This document shows, in pieces, positions 17,110 to 26,793 of a stretch of 64,000 nucleotides of DNA (positions are counted from its first letter, which is position 1; every line of letters starts with the position of its first letter). Under the pieces are notes generated by a model. It saw nothing but the letters and a program-made list of their open reading frames with translations, did not search any database and was not told where the DNA came from. The DNA comes from Clostridia bacterium (GTDB lineage: Bacteria; Bacillota; Clostridia; Lachnospirales; Lachnospiraceae): positions 54,129 through 118,128 of the forward strand of contig CAJTEN010000019.1 in assembly GCA_910575245.1 (NCBI GenBank), given 5' to 3'. Position numbers and translations under genes: made by a program.

Positions 17110-18774
17110 CTAAATTTCCAGTACCAGCGCCTGATACCCTTTCAGACGAAGAACCCCTCCGCACTCTTCCAGGTCCGGATAATTATTGATCAGTACCTTC
17201 TTATAAGCAGCGGGCAGTGCAATCTCCTGGGCATCTGTCTGATAATTTCCGATCACCAGCAGCATCTTGTCTCCTTTGCGGTAATACGCCATCAGATTAT
17301 GCCGCTCTTCCCAGACCGGCTCCAGAGAACCGTACACAACTGTCTCCTTGTACACCGGATCCTTGCGCAGTGCGATCAGTTTCTTATAGAAACTGCGGAC
17401 GGAATCCGGGTCATCCATCTGTGCCTCCACATTGATGGATGTATAGTTGGGATTTACCTTAAGCCATGGCGTACCGTCAGTGAATCCGGCATTTGCTCCG
17501 GCGGACCACTGCATGGGCGTACGTGCGTTGTCACGGCTGAATCTGGATACGGCTTTTAACGCCTGTGCAGGAGTAAGCCCTGCGTCCAGAGCGACACGGT
17601 ACTCATCAAGTGTGGAGATGTCATCCACCTCGTCGATGGAGGAAAAGACAGTATTTTCCATACCCAATTCCTGTCCCTGATAGATAAAAGGAAGCCCGCG
17701 CAGCATGAAATTCAACGCCGCCAGCATTTTCTTGCTTTCGATGCAGCACTCGCCCTCAGGAATATAACGGCTGACTCCACGGGATTCGTCATGATTCTCA
17801 ATAATGTTGGACAGAAAACCGATGCTGCCGATCCTGGCCTGTGCCTCGAAACAGCACTTTTTATAATCATCCGGCATGACCGGGGCAGCATCGTACCATC
17901 CTTTGGAGCTCTGGCCGAAAATAGTCTCGTTAAAGTCAAACATACTGGAGAAATAGCCGTTCTCGCCGATAAAATCAGGGATTTCCTCCGGCTTCTCATC
18001 AAATACTTCTCCCACGGAAAAGGCATCGTACTTCTTAAAGGTGCGGTCGCGCATTTCGCCTAGAAATTCTCCGATGCCGCTGGCTTCGTGCAGCATATTC
18101 TGAATGCTGGAAAGCCCGTCTTCACGATCCGGTTCATAATCGCGGAAAGGCAGCGCTTTCTTGATATTCATGATCGCATCGATGCGGAATCCGCCCAGTC
18201 CCTTATCCAGCCACCAGTTGATATTCTTATAGACTTCCTCGCGGAGTTCAGGATTCTCCCAGTTTAAATCCGGCTGTTTCTTATGGAACACATGCAGATA
18301 CTGCTTGTTTGTGCCGGGCAGATCCTCCCATACAGGGCCGCCGAAATAGGAACGCCAGTTGGTAGGAAGCTCCCCTTCCTTCTTGTCTCTTAAATAGAAG
18401 AAATTGCCGTATTTCCCCTCCGGATCTTCACAGGCCTTGCGGAACCATTCATGTTCGTCGGAGCAGTGATTTACCACCAGGTCCATCAATATGTACATAT
18501 TTCTTTTTTTGGCCTCGGCGATCAGCCGGTCCATATCTTCCATGGTGCCGAACCGGGGATCAATTGCGTAATAATCCGAAATGTCATAGCCTTGGTCGGC
18601 AAGCGGGGACTGATAGCAGGGGGAAAGCCAGAGGATATCCACTCCTAAATCCTGCAGATAATCCAGTTTGCTGATAATACCGGGAATATCACCGATTCCG
18701 TCACCGTTGGAATCATAGAAACTCTTGGGATAAATTTGATAGGCTACTTTGTCGTGCCACCATTTCTTGGTCAT
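17110..18774 (-). CDS. Oligo-1,6-glucosidase/alpha-glucosidase (GH13), second copy
   Basis: 554 aa from the ATG at 18,774, which follows GGAGG; the open frame extends 42 codons further but that part has no family similarity. GH13 motifs are FRIDAIMNI (nucleophile Asp), SVGEVF (Glu) and ENHDESRGVSRY (Asp). It starts KKWWHDKVAYQIYPKSF. The pair of paralogues may divide alpha-1,6 and alpha-1,4 oligosaccharides; the sequence does not say which is which. An AraC regulator gene lies immediately upstream on the same strand. Confidence 0.92.
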   Translation of the reverse strand: MTKKWWHDKVAYQIYPKSFYDSNGDGIGDIPGIISKLDYLQDLGVDILWLSPCYQSPLADQGYDISDYYAIDPRFGTMEDMDRLIAEAKKRNMYILMDLVVNHCSDEHEWFRKACEDPEGKYGNFFYLRDKKEGELPTNWRSYFGGPVWEDLPGTNKQYLHVFHKKQPDLNWENPELREEVYKNINWWLDKGLGGFRIDAIMNIKKALPFRDYEPDREDGLSSIQNMLHEASGIGEFLGEMRDRTFKKYDAFSVGEVFDEKPEEIPDFIGENGYFSSMFDFNETIFGQSSKGWYDAAPVMPDDYKKCCFEAQARIGSIGFLSNIIENHDESRGVSRYIPEGECCIESKKMLAALNFMLRGLPFIYQGQELGMENTVFSSIDEVDDISTLDEYRVALDAGLTPAQALKAVSRFSRDNARTPMQWSAGANAGFTDGTPWLKVNPNYTSINVEAQMDDPDSVRSFYKKLIALRKDPVYKETVVYGSLEPVWEERHNLMAYYRKGDKMLLVIGNYQTDAQEIALPAAYKKVLINNYPDLEECGGVLRLKGYQALVLEI

Positions 18775-18889
18775 AACCGTACCTCCGTCTGTTGTTGTGT
18801 TTGGCAGGCCAGATACCTGCATCGTTACGATGAGCCGTCGATCTATGGGCTCGGTGAAGTCTATATGACGAACACATAGAAATAATGTA

Positions 18890-18919
18890 GTTATATTCAT
18901 TTTATTGATGTACGGACAA
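18890..18919 (-). promoter_or_regulatory. Possible promoter for the two glucosidase genes
   Basis: Read on the minus strand, TTGTCC and TATAAC are 18 bp apart, about 115 bp before the start at 18,774. No defined AraC site could be picked out. Confidence 0.35.
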
Positions 18920-18961
18920 AAAGTCTTACGGTTATTTGATTAAAAACTACGAAATTATGAC

Positions 18962-19891
18962 TTAATCGACAGTCCTCTGATACTGCTTCCGGTACTGCAG
19001 CGGCGTGGCGCCCGTCTGTCTCCGGAATTCCCGCAGGAAGTTGCCCATATTGTTATAGCCGCACTCCAGGCAAACCTCCGTCACAGGCAGATCGGTTTCC
19101 TCAAGCAGGCGCCGCGTCTGCTTGATCCGGTATTCGTTGACATATTCCATAGGCGTACGTCCGATTGCCTTTTTGAAAAAGCGGCAGAAATATTGTTCGT
19201 TCAGGCTTACCTGTTCCGCCAGATCGGAGATATAGATTTTCTCTTTATAATTGTCTTTGATATAGGTCAGGATTGTCTTAATGTCTTCCACGCGCTTGTC
19301 GTAATTCTTCTCTGTCGGAGTGAAGAGATGATGTTCGGAAAGCACTGCAAGTATGGAGAGCAGAGAGGACTTGATATATAGTTGGCTGGTTAAGTCATCG
19401 GTAACGGCAATCATATCCATATCGGTTTCTTCCTGGCAAGTGTGTCGGAAAGAGTGGAATACGGACATAAACGCATCCCGAATCGGGTAGAATGCCGGAT
19501 GGTTCGGGGTGATGCAGCGGGGAAAAAGCATCCGGCCTTTTTGAATCGGCTGGATCAGCTGCACCTGCGCGGTATCATAGGTGTCGAAGCAAAGAAGATC
19601 GGGGGAGAAGACTACGGCATCTTCCTGGCTGTCCGGTGTGCTCGTGACAATGCTGTGCAGTTCTCCCGGGTTAATAAACCATAGACTTTCTGAGTCGATT
19701 GAAAATGGTTCCATATTGATATCCAGCAGAAAGGAACCGCCGGAAAAGTATAAGATCTCCACTTCGTCATGCCAATGGTGCTTGACCAACGTGCCTGTCC
19801 GGGCAGAGCGCGTCCGATAGAAGGCACAGGGGAAAGATTTCGTGCCGTGAGAGCGTATTTCTTTCAGGGTGAATGGCTGAGGATGCTGCAT
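18962..19891 (-). CDS. AraC family transcriptional regulator
   Basis: 309 aa from ATG 19,891, chosen because GAAAGGAA stands 8 bases before it. The N-terminal half is a cupin-like sensor (VKHHWHDEVEILYFSGGSFLLDI, LWFINPGELHS). The C-terminal 100 residues form the double HTH: YISDLAEQVSLNEQYFCRFF and PVTEVCLECGYNNMGNFLREF, then the usual TGATPLQYRKQYQR end. Orientation and adjacency make it the probable activator of the glucosidase genes downstream. Confidence 0.9.
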   Translation of the reverse strand: MQHPQPFTLKEIRSHGTKSFPCAFYRTRSARTGTLVKHHWHDEVEILYFSGGSFLLDINMEPFSIDSESLWFINPGELHSIVTSTPDSQEDAVVFSPDLLCFDTYDTAQVQLIQPIQKGRMLFPRCITPNHPAFYPIRDAFMSVFHSFRHTCQEETDMDMIAVTDDLTSQLYIKSSLLSILAVLSEHHLFTPTEKNYDKRVEDIKTILTYIKDNYKEKIYISDLAEQVSLNEQYFCRFFKKAIGRTPMEYVNEYRIKQTRRLLEETDLPVTEVCLECGYNNMGNFLREFRRQTGATPLQYRKQYQRTVD

Positions 19892-20146
19892 GTAAGTGTT
19901 CCTTTCGTAAGTTTGTTCCTGTGTGTTATTTCTATTATAGAGGATAGATGGGATCAGTTCAAACCGCAGGTGTGTGTTTTGCGGTATTTTTGTAACAGTT
20001 TGGATTTCGGCTTTCCTGTTACTGTATTTGGATATCCTGAATCGCTGCCGCCGCACGGATTGTAATATTTCACAGAATATGTTAGAATTACCCGCATAAG
20101 TCAGGTAACCAGTGTTTTAGATAAAAAGGGGAAAGTGAGGCAGAAT

Positions 20147-21592
20147 ATGTTGAGAAAGCCGGATAGATGGGATCTTGTACTGCTTGCGGCCTGTATGCTT
20201 TTTTATTTACTTTTTCCGGTCATGGACGGACCGGTCTGGTGTGTGGACTCGGCGGGATATGTATCGATGCACATAACGAGGGAGCCTCTTTATCCCACAT
20301 TTCTTGCATTGTGCAGAGGAATCGGAAGGCTGGTGCGGATGGACGCACTATTTGTGACGGTCATTTTACAGAGTCTGCTGGCCGGCGCCGCGGCATGGTA
20401 TGCGGGGGATACCGCCCGAAAGGCCGGGAACGGAAGCCGCCTTTTGCAGGCAGCGGCGATTCTGTGTCAGTTTGCGGTGACGCTTCTGTGCAGATTTGCG
20501 GCAAACCGGGGATCTGCCTATACGGACAGTATTTTGACGGAAGGGTTGGGACTGTCCCTGTTTGTATTTTTTTCCTGTGATCTGTTCCTGTATTTGTGGA
20601 TGAGGAAGTCAGGATATCTTTGCCGGACACTGTTATGGTCTTTTTTGCTAGTCAGCCTGCGGAAGCAGATGATGGTCACTTTGCTTATCATGGGGATTGT
20701 CTTTGCATGGTATGAACTGATTAAAAACCGCAGGATACGGTGGTTTATGAGTCTGTGTGTGATGATCTGTGGTGTGTTCTTTGCCGGGAAGCTATTCGAC
20801 AGATGTTATCAGTATGCTGTCAGAGGCGTGTGGATGGAGCACAGCGGCAATTCCATGGGGATTCTGTGTACCCTGCTGTATTCTTCCGATGCAGTAAGCG
20901 ACAGGGAATTGTTCGAGGATGAGACAATCAGGCGGCTCTATGAGGAGATCATGGAGCAGGCGGACGAACAGCAGATCCTGTATCCCTATGCGGAACCGGG
21001 ATGGCTGCCTGTGGCGGTTCATTATGCGGACAGCTATGATGCCATCGGATACGGCATCATCAATCCGGTGGTGGAGGGATATCTTTCAGAGAACTTCCGG
21101 TATTCCGATGAAGAGGCAGCCATGAAATACGATGAGATCTGCGGGGTGATGAGCAGAACTTTGTTCCGGCAGAAGCTGCAGCCCCTTCTGCGGGTGTATC
21201 TGTATAATATCTGGCGGGGATTTGTGAATTCCGTTGCGAAGGCAAACCATTTGCTCAGTGTATATGCCGGGGCAGTCTACCTGGTCACCGGAATCGGGGC
21301 CTGGTACCTGATCAGACAGAGGAGAAGGCTGAAACTGCAGATCCGTCAGCCGTCAGAAGGGGCGGAAGCTTCTGTAATGAAATACAGGGAGTTGATGGAG
21401 CGGATTGACAGAAGTCTCTGTTTTGCCTTTATCGTGACGGCCGGTATTGTGATCAATACACTGGTGGTGGGGATGATCATCTTTACACAGCCCCGTTATA
21501 TGATATACGGCATGGGGCTGTTCTATACGGCGTGCTGCATGCTTGCGCGGGATATCCTGGCATGTTTTCAAATGAGAAGGACGGCAGGATAG
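20147..21592 (+). CDS. Polytopic membrane protein, GT-C/PMT-like
   Basis: About 481 aa with some ten hydrophobic segments. After the first segment comes an extracytoplasmic Asp (CVDSAGYVSMHIT) and then REPLYPTFLALCRG, resembling the (R)EPGYPLFLAL motif of PMT_2/GT-C lipid-linked sugar transferases; near the C-terminus QPRYMIYGMGLFY also fits. Family members move a sugar from a polyprenyl carrier to protein, lipid or wall polymers. The assignment is by motif only. The ATG at 20,147 follows GTGAGG by 6 bases; a GTG 12 bases upstream is the alternative. It is monocistronic with a terminator. Confidence 0.55.
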   Translation: MLRKPDRWDLVLLAACMLFYLLFPVMDGPVWCVDSAGYVSMHITREPLYPTFLALCRGIGRLVRMDALFVTVILQSLLAGAAAWYAGDTARKAGNGSRLLQAAAILCQFAVTLLCRFAANRGSAYTDSILTEGLGLSLFVFFSCDLFLYLWMRKSGYLCRTLLWSFLLVSLRKQMMVTLLIMGIVFAWYELIKNRRIRWFMSLCVMICGVFFAGKLFDRCYQYAVRGVWMEHSGNSMGILCTLLYSSDAVSDRELFEDETIRRLYEEIMEQADEQQILYPYAEPGWLPVAVHYADSYDAIGYGIINPVVEGYLSENFRYSDEEAAMKYDEICGVMSRTLFRQKLQPLLRVYLYNIWRGFVNSVAKANHLLSVYAGAVYLVTGIGAWYLIRQRRRLKLQIRQPSEGAEASVMKYRELMERIDRSLCFAFIVTAGIVINTLVVGMIIFTQPRYMIYGMGLFYTACCMLARDILACFQMRRTAG

Positions 21593-21608
21593 TGAGTTAC
21601 CTGAAGAC

Positions 21609-21646
21609 AGGGCCGGGAAGCCATAATGGTATTTCCGGCTCTTTTT
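21609..21646 (+). terminator. Terminator after the GT-C-like gene
   Basis: A stem of about 15 bp (GGGCCGGGAA and onward, paired with TTTCCGGCT) followed by TTTTT. Confidence 0.8.
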
Positions 21647-21648
21647 GT

Positions 21649-21663
21649 TATAGTTAACGACAT
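21649..21663. repeat. Dispersed intergenic motif, copy 2
   Basis: TATAGTTAACGACAT, identical to 7151-7165. Confidence 0.5.
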
Positions 21664-21765
21664 CAATGTCATTAAGTTAAGTCTATACACAGCGTCTGAT
21701 ATGATAGGATTCTCCTGATATTTTCGGACACTTCCTTAATCAGCATAAAAAGTTTAAATTAGTGG

Positions 21766-21825
21766 TTGACAAACAGGAAATCAGGGTGTAATATCGTTTC
21801 ATACTTAACCTAGTAAATAAGTAGG
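21766..21825 (+). promoter_or_regulatory. cysK promoter with operator-like inverted repeat
   Basis: TTGACA (21766-21771), 17 bp, TAATAT (21789-21794). Just past the likely start site is CCTAGTAAATAAGTAGG (21809-21825), an inverted repeat placed where a repressor such as an Rrf2/CymR-type sulfur regulator would act. The regulator identity is inference. Confidence 0.65.
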
Positions 21826-21899
21826 AATTAAAAAGGGGCATAAGCGGAATTGGAAAGTGCAATACCGGTTTGTGCGATTATTTCGGAATGGAGGAGATT

Positions 21900-22838
21900 A
21901 TGGCAAATATTAAAAAGAGTGCGGCGGAACTGATTGGTAAGACACCCTTGCTTGAGGTGGCTCATTATGAGAAGAATCATGAACTTGACGGAGTGACTAT
22001 TCTGGTGAAGCTGGAGTACCTGAACCCTGCAGGATCCGTGAAGGACCGCATCGCGCTGAATATGATCGAGGAGGCGGAGAAGTCAGGCAGATTACAGCCG
22101 GGGGCAACGATTATCGAGCCTACTTCCGGTAATACGGGAATCGGTCTGGCGGCAGTGGCAGCAGCGAAAGGATACAAGGCGGTCCTGACGCTGCCGGAGA
22201 CGATGAGTGTGGAGCGCAGGAAGCTGCTGCAGGCATATGGAGCCAAACTGGTGCTGACGGACGGTACGAAGGGGATGAAGGGCGCTATTGTGAAGGCGGA
22301 AGAACTGCAGGCATCCACACCGGGATCCATTATACTGGGACAGTTCGAGAATCCTGCCAACCCGGCGGTGCATAAGGCAACGACCGGTCCGGAGATCTGG
22401 GAAGATACGGACGGCAAGGTAGACATCTTCGTGGCAGGAGTCGGTACCGGTGGTACGATAACCGGTGTCGGTGAATATCTGAAGGAACGAAATCCAAAGA
22501 TACAAGTAGTGGCTGTGGAACCTGCGTCCAGTCCGGTTCTCTCCGGCGGAGCGGCGGGAGCACACAAGATTCAGGGAATCGGTGCGGGATTTGTGCCGGA
22601 AGTGCTGAGGACGGATATCTATGACGAGATCATTCAGGTCTCCAATGAAGATGCTTTTGCCGCAGGCCGGGCGATTGCGGTAGAGGAAGGCGTTCTGGTG
22701 GGCATTTCCTCAGGGGCGGCGCTGCACGCGGCGGCGGAACTGGCAAGACGGCCTGAGAATAAGGGGAAGACGATCGTAGCGCTCCTGCCGGATTCCGGAG
22801 ACAGATATCTGTCCACACCATTGTTTGCGGGAGAATAA
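21900..22838 (+). CDS. cysK: Cysteine synthase A (O-acetylserine sulfhydrylase)
   Basis: 312 aa from ATG 21,900 after GGAGG. The PLP lysine is in [12 protein letters not shown] (near 43); [10 protein letters not shown] is the substrate-binding loop and GTGGTITG the phosphate-binding loop. It makes cysteine from O-acetylserine and sulfide in the cytosol. The methionine transporter genes metN, metI and metQ follow in the same direction with no terminator between cysK and metN, so a sulfur amino acid operon is likely. Confidence 0.95.
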   Translation: MANIKKSAAELIGKTPLLEVAHYEKNHELDGVTILVKLEYLNPAGSVKDRIALNMIEEAEKSGRLQPGATIIEPTSGNTGIGLAAVAAAKGYKAVLTLPETMSVERRKLLQAYGAKLVLTDGTKGMKGAIVKAEELQASTPGSIILGQFENPANPAVHKATTGPEIWEDTDGKVDIFVAGVGTGGTITGVGEYLKERNPKIQVVAVEPASSPVLSGGAAGAHKIQGIGAGFVPEVLRTDIYDEIIQVSNEDAFAAGRAIAVEEGVLVGISSGAALHAAAELARRPENKGKTIVALLPDSGDRYLSTPLFAGE

Positions 22839-22967
22839 AGTGCAGAAGGGAATCTGAAGGCTGAAATGTTACAAAGTAGGTGCTCCGGCTTATGTCTTTG
22901 CTTGATAAATCCGGCCATTCATGCTAAAGTAGTCAGGAACATACCATTTACGAAAGGACAAAGCGAA

Positions 22968-24023
22968 ATGGCAGGAATGATAGAAGTTCGAAATCTAAGC
23001 AAAACATTCGTGACTAAGGACGCCAATGTAGAGGCATTGCAGAATATTAATCTCTCCATTCAGACGGGTGATATCTACGGAATCATCGGTATGTCGGGAG
23101 CAGGAAAGAGTACGCTGGTGCGCTGTCTGAATTTCCTGGAGCGTCCCACAGAAGGAACGGTGGAGATCGAAGGCAGAGATTTAAGCGCCCTGTCGGAGAG
23201 GGAACTGCGTGCGCAGCGCGCCGAGATTGCGATGATCTTTCAGCATTTTAATCTGCTGATGCAGAAGAACGTGATTGACAATATATGTTTTCCGCTGCTG
23301 TATGCCGGGGTCGGGAAGGGAATGATGAGTAAGAAGGATGCCAGGAAACGGGCGGAAGAGCTGTTGGAGATCGTGGGACTGACAGAGAAGGCGAAGGCCT
23401 ATCCTTCCCAGCTGTCCGGCGGACAGAAGCAGCGTGTGGCGATTGCCAGGGCTCTTGCGGCCAATCCCAAGATCCTGCTCTGCGACGAGGCGACCAGTGC
23501 CCTTGACCCCCAGACAACCCAGTCTATCCTGCATCTTTTGAAACAGATCAATAAGGATTACGGTATTACGATTGTGATCATCACCCATGAGATGTCGGTA
23601 GTCAGGGAGATATGTTCCCATGTGGCTATCATAGGAGACGGCCATCTGGTGGAACAGGGCAGGGTGGCAGATATCTTCTCCCACCCGAAGACGAAGGAGG
23701 CTAAAGAGCTGATTGTCAGAGGAAGAGGGGAGGAGCGCCGCACGCTGGAAAGCCATCAGAAAGACCTGATGAAAGGAAAGTGCTGTATCCGTATCGTCTT
23801 CTCCGTGAATTCGTCTTTCGAGCCGGTCATCGCCAATATGGTGCTGCGGTTTGGACAGCCGATCAATATCCTGCGGGCAGATACCAAGAATGTGGAAGGA
23901 ATCGCCAGGGGCGAGATGATCTTAAGCCTGCCGGATGATGTGCAGATGCAGGAGGATATGAAAGCCTATCTGACAGAGAGAGGACTGGCAGTAGAGGAGG
24001 TGGACGGCTATGGAGTGGACTAA
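22968..24023 (+). CDS. metN: Methionine ABC transporter ATPase MetN
   Basis: 352 aa from ATG 22,968 (GAAAGGA upstream). ABC domain: Walker A GMSGAGKST, signature LSGGQKQRV, Walker B ILLCDEATSALDP. The C-terminal 100 residues form the NIL (ACT-like) domain that in MetN binds methionine and shuts down transport. It drives uptake with MetI and MetQ. It overlaps metI by 14 bp. No SAM riboswitch was recognised in the 129-bp gap after cysK. Confidence 0.93.
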   Translation: MAGMIEVRNLSKTFVTKDANVEALQNINLSIQTGDIYGIIGMSGAGKSTLVRCLNFLERPTEGTVEIEGRDLSALSERELRAQRAEIAMIFQHFNLLMQKNVIDNICFPLLYAGVGKGMMSKKDARKRAEELLEIVGLTEKAKAYPSQLSGGQKQRVAIARALAANPKILLCDEATSALDPQTTQSILHLLKQINKDYGITIVIITHEMSVVREICSHVAIIGDGHLVEQGRVADIFSHPKTKEAKELIVRGRGEERRTLESHQKDLMKGKCCIRIVFSVNSSFEPVIANMVLRFGQPINILRADTKNVEGIARGEMILSLPDDVQMQEDMKAYLTERGLAVEEVDGYGVD

Positions 24024-24675
24024 TGAAATGACGATGATGATGGTGGACGGCGTGAGAGAGACTTTGTTTATGACGCTTCTGTCTACATTTTTCGGGTACC
24101 TTCTGGGCCTGCCCATGGGCGTTGCCCTGGCGGTGACGGATAAGAATGGTATCAGGCCGAATGCGGTAGTCTATAAGATACTGGATGTGACCGCCAATGT
24201 GGTCAGAAGTATTCCATTCCTGATCCTGCTGATTCTGATCATGCCTGTAACCAAGCTGTTGGTGGGCAGAAGTTATGGAACGGCGGCTACGGTGGTGCCG
24301 CTTACGGTGGCGGCAGCGCCTTTTATCGGACGTATGATCGAGTCTTCCCTCAACGAAGTGGACCGCGGCGTGATCGAGGCGGCACAGAGTATGGGAGCCG
24401 GAAACATGACTATCATTATGAGAGTCCTTCTGGTGGAGGCCAGGACATCCATTCTGGTAGGGGTGACGATTGCGCTGGGCACAATCCTGGGCTATTCCGC
24501 AATGGCAGGTATTGTGGGCGGCGGCGGCCTGGGTGATATCGCCATGCGGTACGGCTATTACCGTTATGAGGAAGAGATCATGCTGGTAGCAGTCATTTTG
24601 CTGGTGGTGCTGGTGCAGATCTTCCAGACATTGGGAATGAGGATGTCTGTGAAATTAGACCGCAGGCAGAGATAG
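24010..24675 (+). CDS. metI: Methionine ABC transporter permease MetI
   Basis: 221 aa with five hydrophobic segments, normal for MetI. The coupling (EAA) loop reads EAAQSMGAGNMTIIMRVLLVEA. It forms a homodimer in the membrane. The start overlaps the end of metN, indicating translational coupling. Confidence 0.93.
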   Translation: MEWTNEMTMMMVDGVRETLFMTLLSTFFGYLLGLPMGVALAVTDKNGIRPNAVVYKILDVTANVVRSIPFLILLILIMPVTKLLVGRSYGTAATVVPLTVAAAPFIGRMIESSLNEVDRGVIEAAQSMGAGNMTIIMRVLLVEARTSILVGVTIALGTILGYSAMAGIVGGGGLGDIAMRYGYYRYEEEIMLVAVILLVVLVQIFQTLGMRMSVKLDRRQR

Positions 24676-24698
24676 GATGTATTATGATCTAAAAGTTA

Positions 24699-24780
24699 TG
24701 TACAATGGGAACAGACGATATTGTACAGATACTTTCAGATAGAACCGGACGGCATAAATGAGGAGATAATGCCGTTTCGG
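24699..24780. other. Inverted repeats between metI and metQ
   Basis: A perfect 8-bp inverted repeat (TGTACAAT at 24699-24706 with 24720-24727) is followed by a hairpin (ACGGCAT at 24749-24755 with 24769-24775). They may be an operator plus a stem that raises expression of the binding protein relative to the permease; this is inference. Confidence 0.4.
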
Positions 24781-24854
24781 AATCATATTACGGATGGAAG
24801 GTTAATTTCCATCGTTTCGCCGTAAAGAATACGGCAGAGAGGAGAGAAAGTATT

Positions 24855-25820
24855 ATGAAGAAAAAATTTATCGCGGCAATTTTGACAGCGGCATTGGCGC
24901 TGGGCACACTGACAGCCTGCGGCGGTTCCGGCGACAGCGCGGTATCTGCGCCGGATGATGCGGCAGAGACCGAGGCAGAGAGCACACAGGAGCCTGCAGC
25001 AGAGGAGCCGGAGGATGAAGCAGCGCCGGAGGAAGATGCGGCAGCGGATACGGAAGCGGACGCAGAGACCGGGACACCGGCAGAGTCTAAGGGCACTATC
25101 ACGGTTGCGGCATCCGCAACACCCCATGCAGAGATCCTTGAGCAGGCGAAGCCCCTTCTTGCCGAGCAGGGCTGGGATCTGGAAGTAACAGTATTTAATG
25201 ACTATGTACAGCCGAACCAGGTAGTGGAGAGCGGTGAGTTTGATGCCAATTATTTCCAGCATATTCCTTATCTGGATTCCTTCAATGAGGAGCAGGGCAC
25301 ACACCTTGTAAATGCAGGCGGTATCCACTATGAGCCCTTCGGAATCTATCCCGGAACGAAGAGTGATCTGTCCACACTGGAAAAGGGTGATGTGATCGCG
25401 GTTCCCAATGATACAACCAATGAGGCGAGAGCGCTGCTGCTTCTGCAGGATAACGGCATTCTTACCCTGAAAGACGGCGTAGGCCTGGAAGCTACGGTAA
25501 GAGATATCGTGGATAATCCCAATGAGATCGAGATCCAGGAGCTGGAGGCGGCACAGGTGCCCAGAGTCAAAGACGAAGTGGCGTTTGTAGTCCTGAATGG
25601 CAACTATGCGCTGGAGGCAGGCTTCTCCGTAGCGAAGGATGCAGTGGCATATGAGCAGGCCGATTCCGAGGCAGCCAAGACCTATGTGAATGTCATCGCT
25701 GTTAAGGAAGGAAATGAGAGCAATGAGGCAGTTTCGGCGCTTGTAGATGTTCTGAAGTCTGACGAGATCGCAGAGTATATCAACAATACTTATGACGGCG
25801 GCGTAATTCCTTTCAAATAA
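24855..25820 (+). CDS. metQ: Methionine-binding lipoprotein MetQ
   Basis: 321 aa. Lipoprotein signal peptide with lipobox LTAC (Cys near residue 22). An unusually acidic Glu/Ala/Asp linker runs over residues 25-75, then the NLPA/MetQ binding domain: TITVAASATPHAEILEQ, FDANYFQHIPYLDSFN, AVPNDTTNEARALLLLQDNG. It captures methionine (or D-Met, cystine) outside the membrane and hands it to MetNI. The linker is longer than in most MetQ proteins. Confidence 0.93.
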   Translation: MKKKFIAAILTAALALGTLTACGGSGDSAVSAPDDAAETEAESTQEPAAEEPEDEAAPEEDAAADTEADAETGTPAESKGTITVAASATPHAEILEQAKPLLAEQGWDLEVTVFNDYVQPNQVVESGEFDANYFQHIPYLDSFNEEQGTHLVNAGGIHYEPFGIYPGTKSDLSTLEKGDVIAVPNDTTNEARALLLLQDNGILTLKDGVGLEATVRDIVDNPNEIEIQELEAAQVPRVKDEVAFVVLNGNYALEAGFSVAKDAVAYEQADSEAAKTYVNVIAVKEGNESNEAVSALVDVLKSDEIAEYINNTYDGGVIPFK

Positions 25821-25923
25821 ACCGAATCTTATTTTGTTTGTGCCGAGGATAACATGGGCACAAATATGAAAAGGAAGACTATAAATCAGCTCCACGCAGC
25901 TTGTCTGCGTGTGTGCATCATAT

Positions 25924-25981
25924 TACTTGCACCGTACTTTTCATGGGAATTTGTGTCCAGGAAGACATGGAGGTGCAAGTA
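25924..25981. repeat. 58-bp imperfect palindrome
   Basis: TACTTGCACC (25924-25933) pairs with 25972-25981, and the interior is partly self-complementary. It looks like a small dispersed palindromic element between metQ and its terminator. Confidence 0.45.
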
Positions 25982-25996
25982 TATTACAGACAGAAG

Positions 25997-26038
25997 GCTG
26001 CTTGCCGGTTGGGATGCTTCAACCGGCAAGCAGCTTTT
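25997..26038 (+). terminator. Terminator of the cysK-metNIQ region
   Basis: A perfect 14-bp stem (GCTGCTTGCCGGTT at 25997-26010 with 26021-26034) and TTTT. Confidence 0.9.
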
Positions 26039-26134
26039 AACTATAAAATATGGAAAATGAAGCAGCAGTATGATACAATGGCGAATATGGGAAGAATAAC
26101 TGACAGAGAGCTTTGAAGGATTTACGGAGGATAT

Positions 26135-26593
26135 ATGAATAAAGAAGATTTTATCACGAATTTACAGCATGCTCTGGCCGGTGGACTGCCGGGCGGCCAG
26201 GTGGCGGAGAATGTGCGGTATTACCGTGAGTATATTGACTCGGAGATTCATAGAGGGAGTACGGAGGAGGAAGTGCTGGCAGCGCTTGGCGATCCAAGAC
26301 TGCTTGCCAAGAGTATTATAGACGCCAATAAGCGGGCGGGTGTAGCTTACGGCTCCAATCGCGGGTATGACGAGGAAGTGGCGGATGACACGCCGCCGGA
26401 TGACGGTTATGAGGGAAAGAATTCTGTGAGAAGAGTGATGCTTCCCGGCTGGCTCGTTATGATCCTCATTGCCGTGATTGTAATATTTGTGATTTTTTTG
26501 CTGGGTTCGCTGCTTATTTCCCTGGCGCCTTTTATCATGGCGGCGGTGGTCGTGATGGTGATTATCCGGGCGATTCAGGGCAATCGACGATAA
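26135..26593 (+). CDS. DUF1700/HAAS domain membrane protein
   Basis: 152 aa. The N-terminal 65 residues (NKEDFITNLQHALAGGLP, VRYYREYIDSEIHRGSTEEE, LGDPRLLAKSII) match the HAAS/DUF1700 fold. One or two membrane segments fill residues 107-145. Family members often pair with a PadR regulator and a DUF4097 protein; neither is adjacent here. Function unknown. RBS GGAGG. Confidence 0.75.
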   Translation: MNKEDFITNLQHALAGGLPGGQVAENVRYYREYIDSEIHRGSTEEEVLAALGDPRLLAKSIIDANKRAGVAYGSNRGYDEEVADDTPPDDGYEGKNSVRRVMLPGWLVMILIAVIVIFVIFLLGSLLISLAPFIMAAVVVMVIIRAIQGNRR

Positions 26594-26667
26594 GTAGAGG
26601 AAATATTATAATTTTTATAAATCTGATGTATATTTTGTTTTGGATCCTGTAATACTATTCCTGTAAC

Positions 26668-26682
26668 TATAGTAAACGACAT
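26668..26682. repeat. Dispersed intergenic motif, copy 3
   Basis: TATAGTAAACGACAT, one mismatch to the copies at 7151 and 21649. Confidence 0.45.
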
Positions 26683-26793
26683 AACAAATTTCTGCTTCCG
26701 GCTCTTGCCGGGGCCATATAGGAGAGCTTCTACAAGTCTTGCAACGGAATTTATCATGTCGATAACTATAAAACCAATCAGGAGGGATTTAAG

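Noticed and set aside
22839..22967. A SAM riboswitch or T-box before metN
   Set aside because: The 129-bp gap has neither a K-turn/AGAGA-like core nor the T-box TGGNACCGCG sequence.
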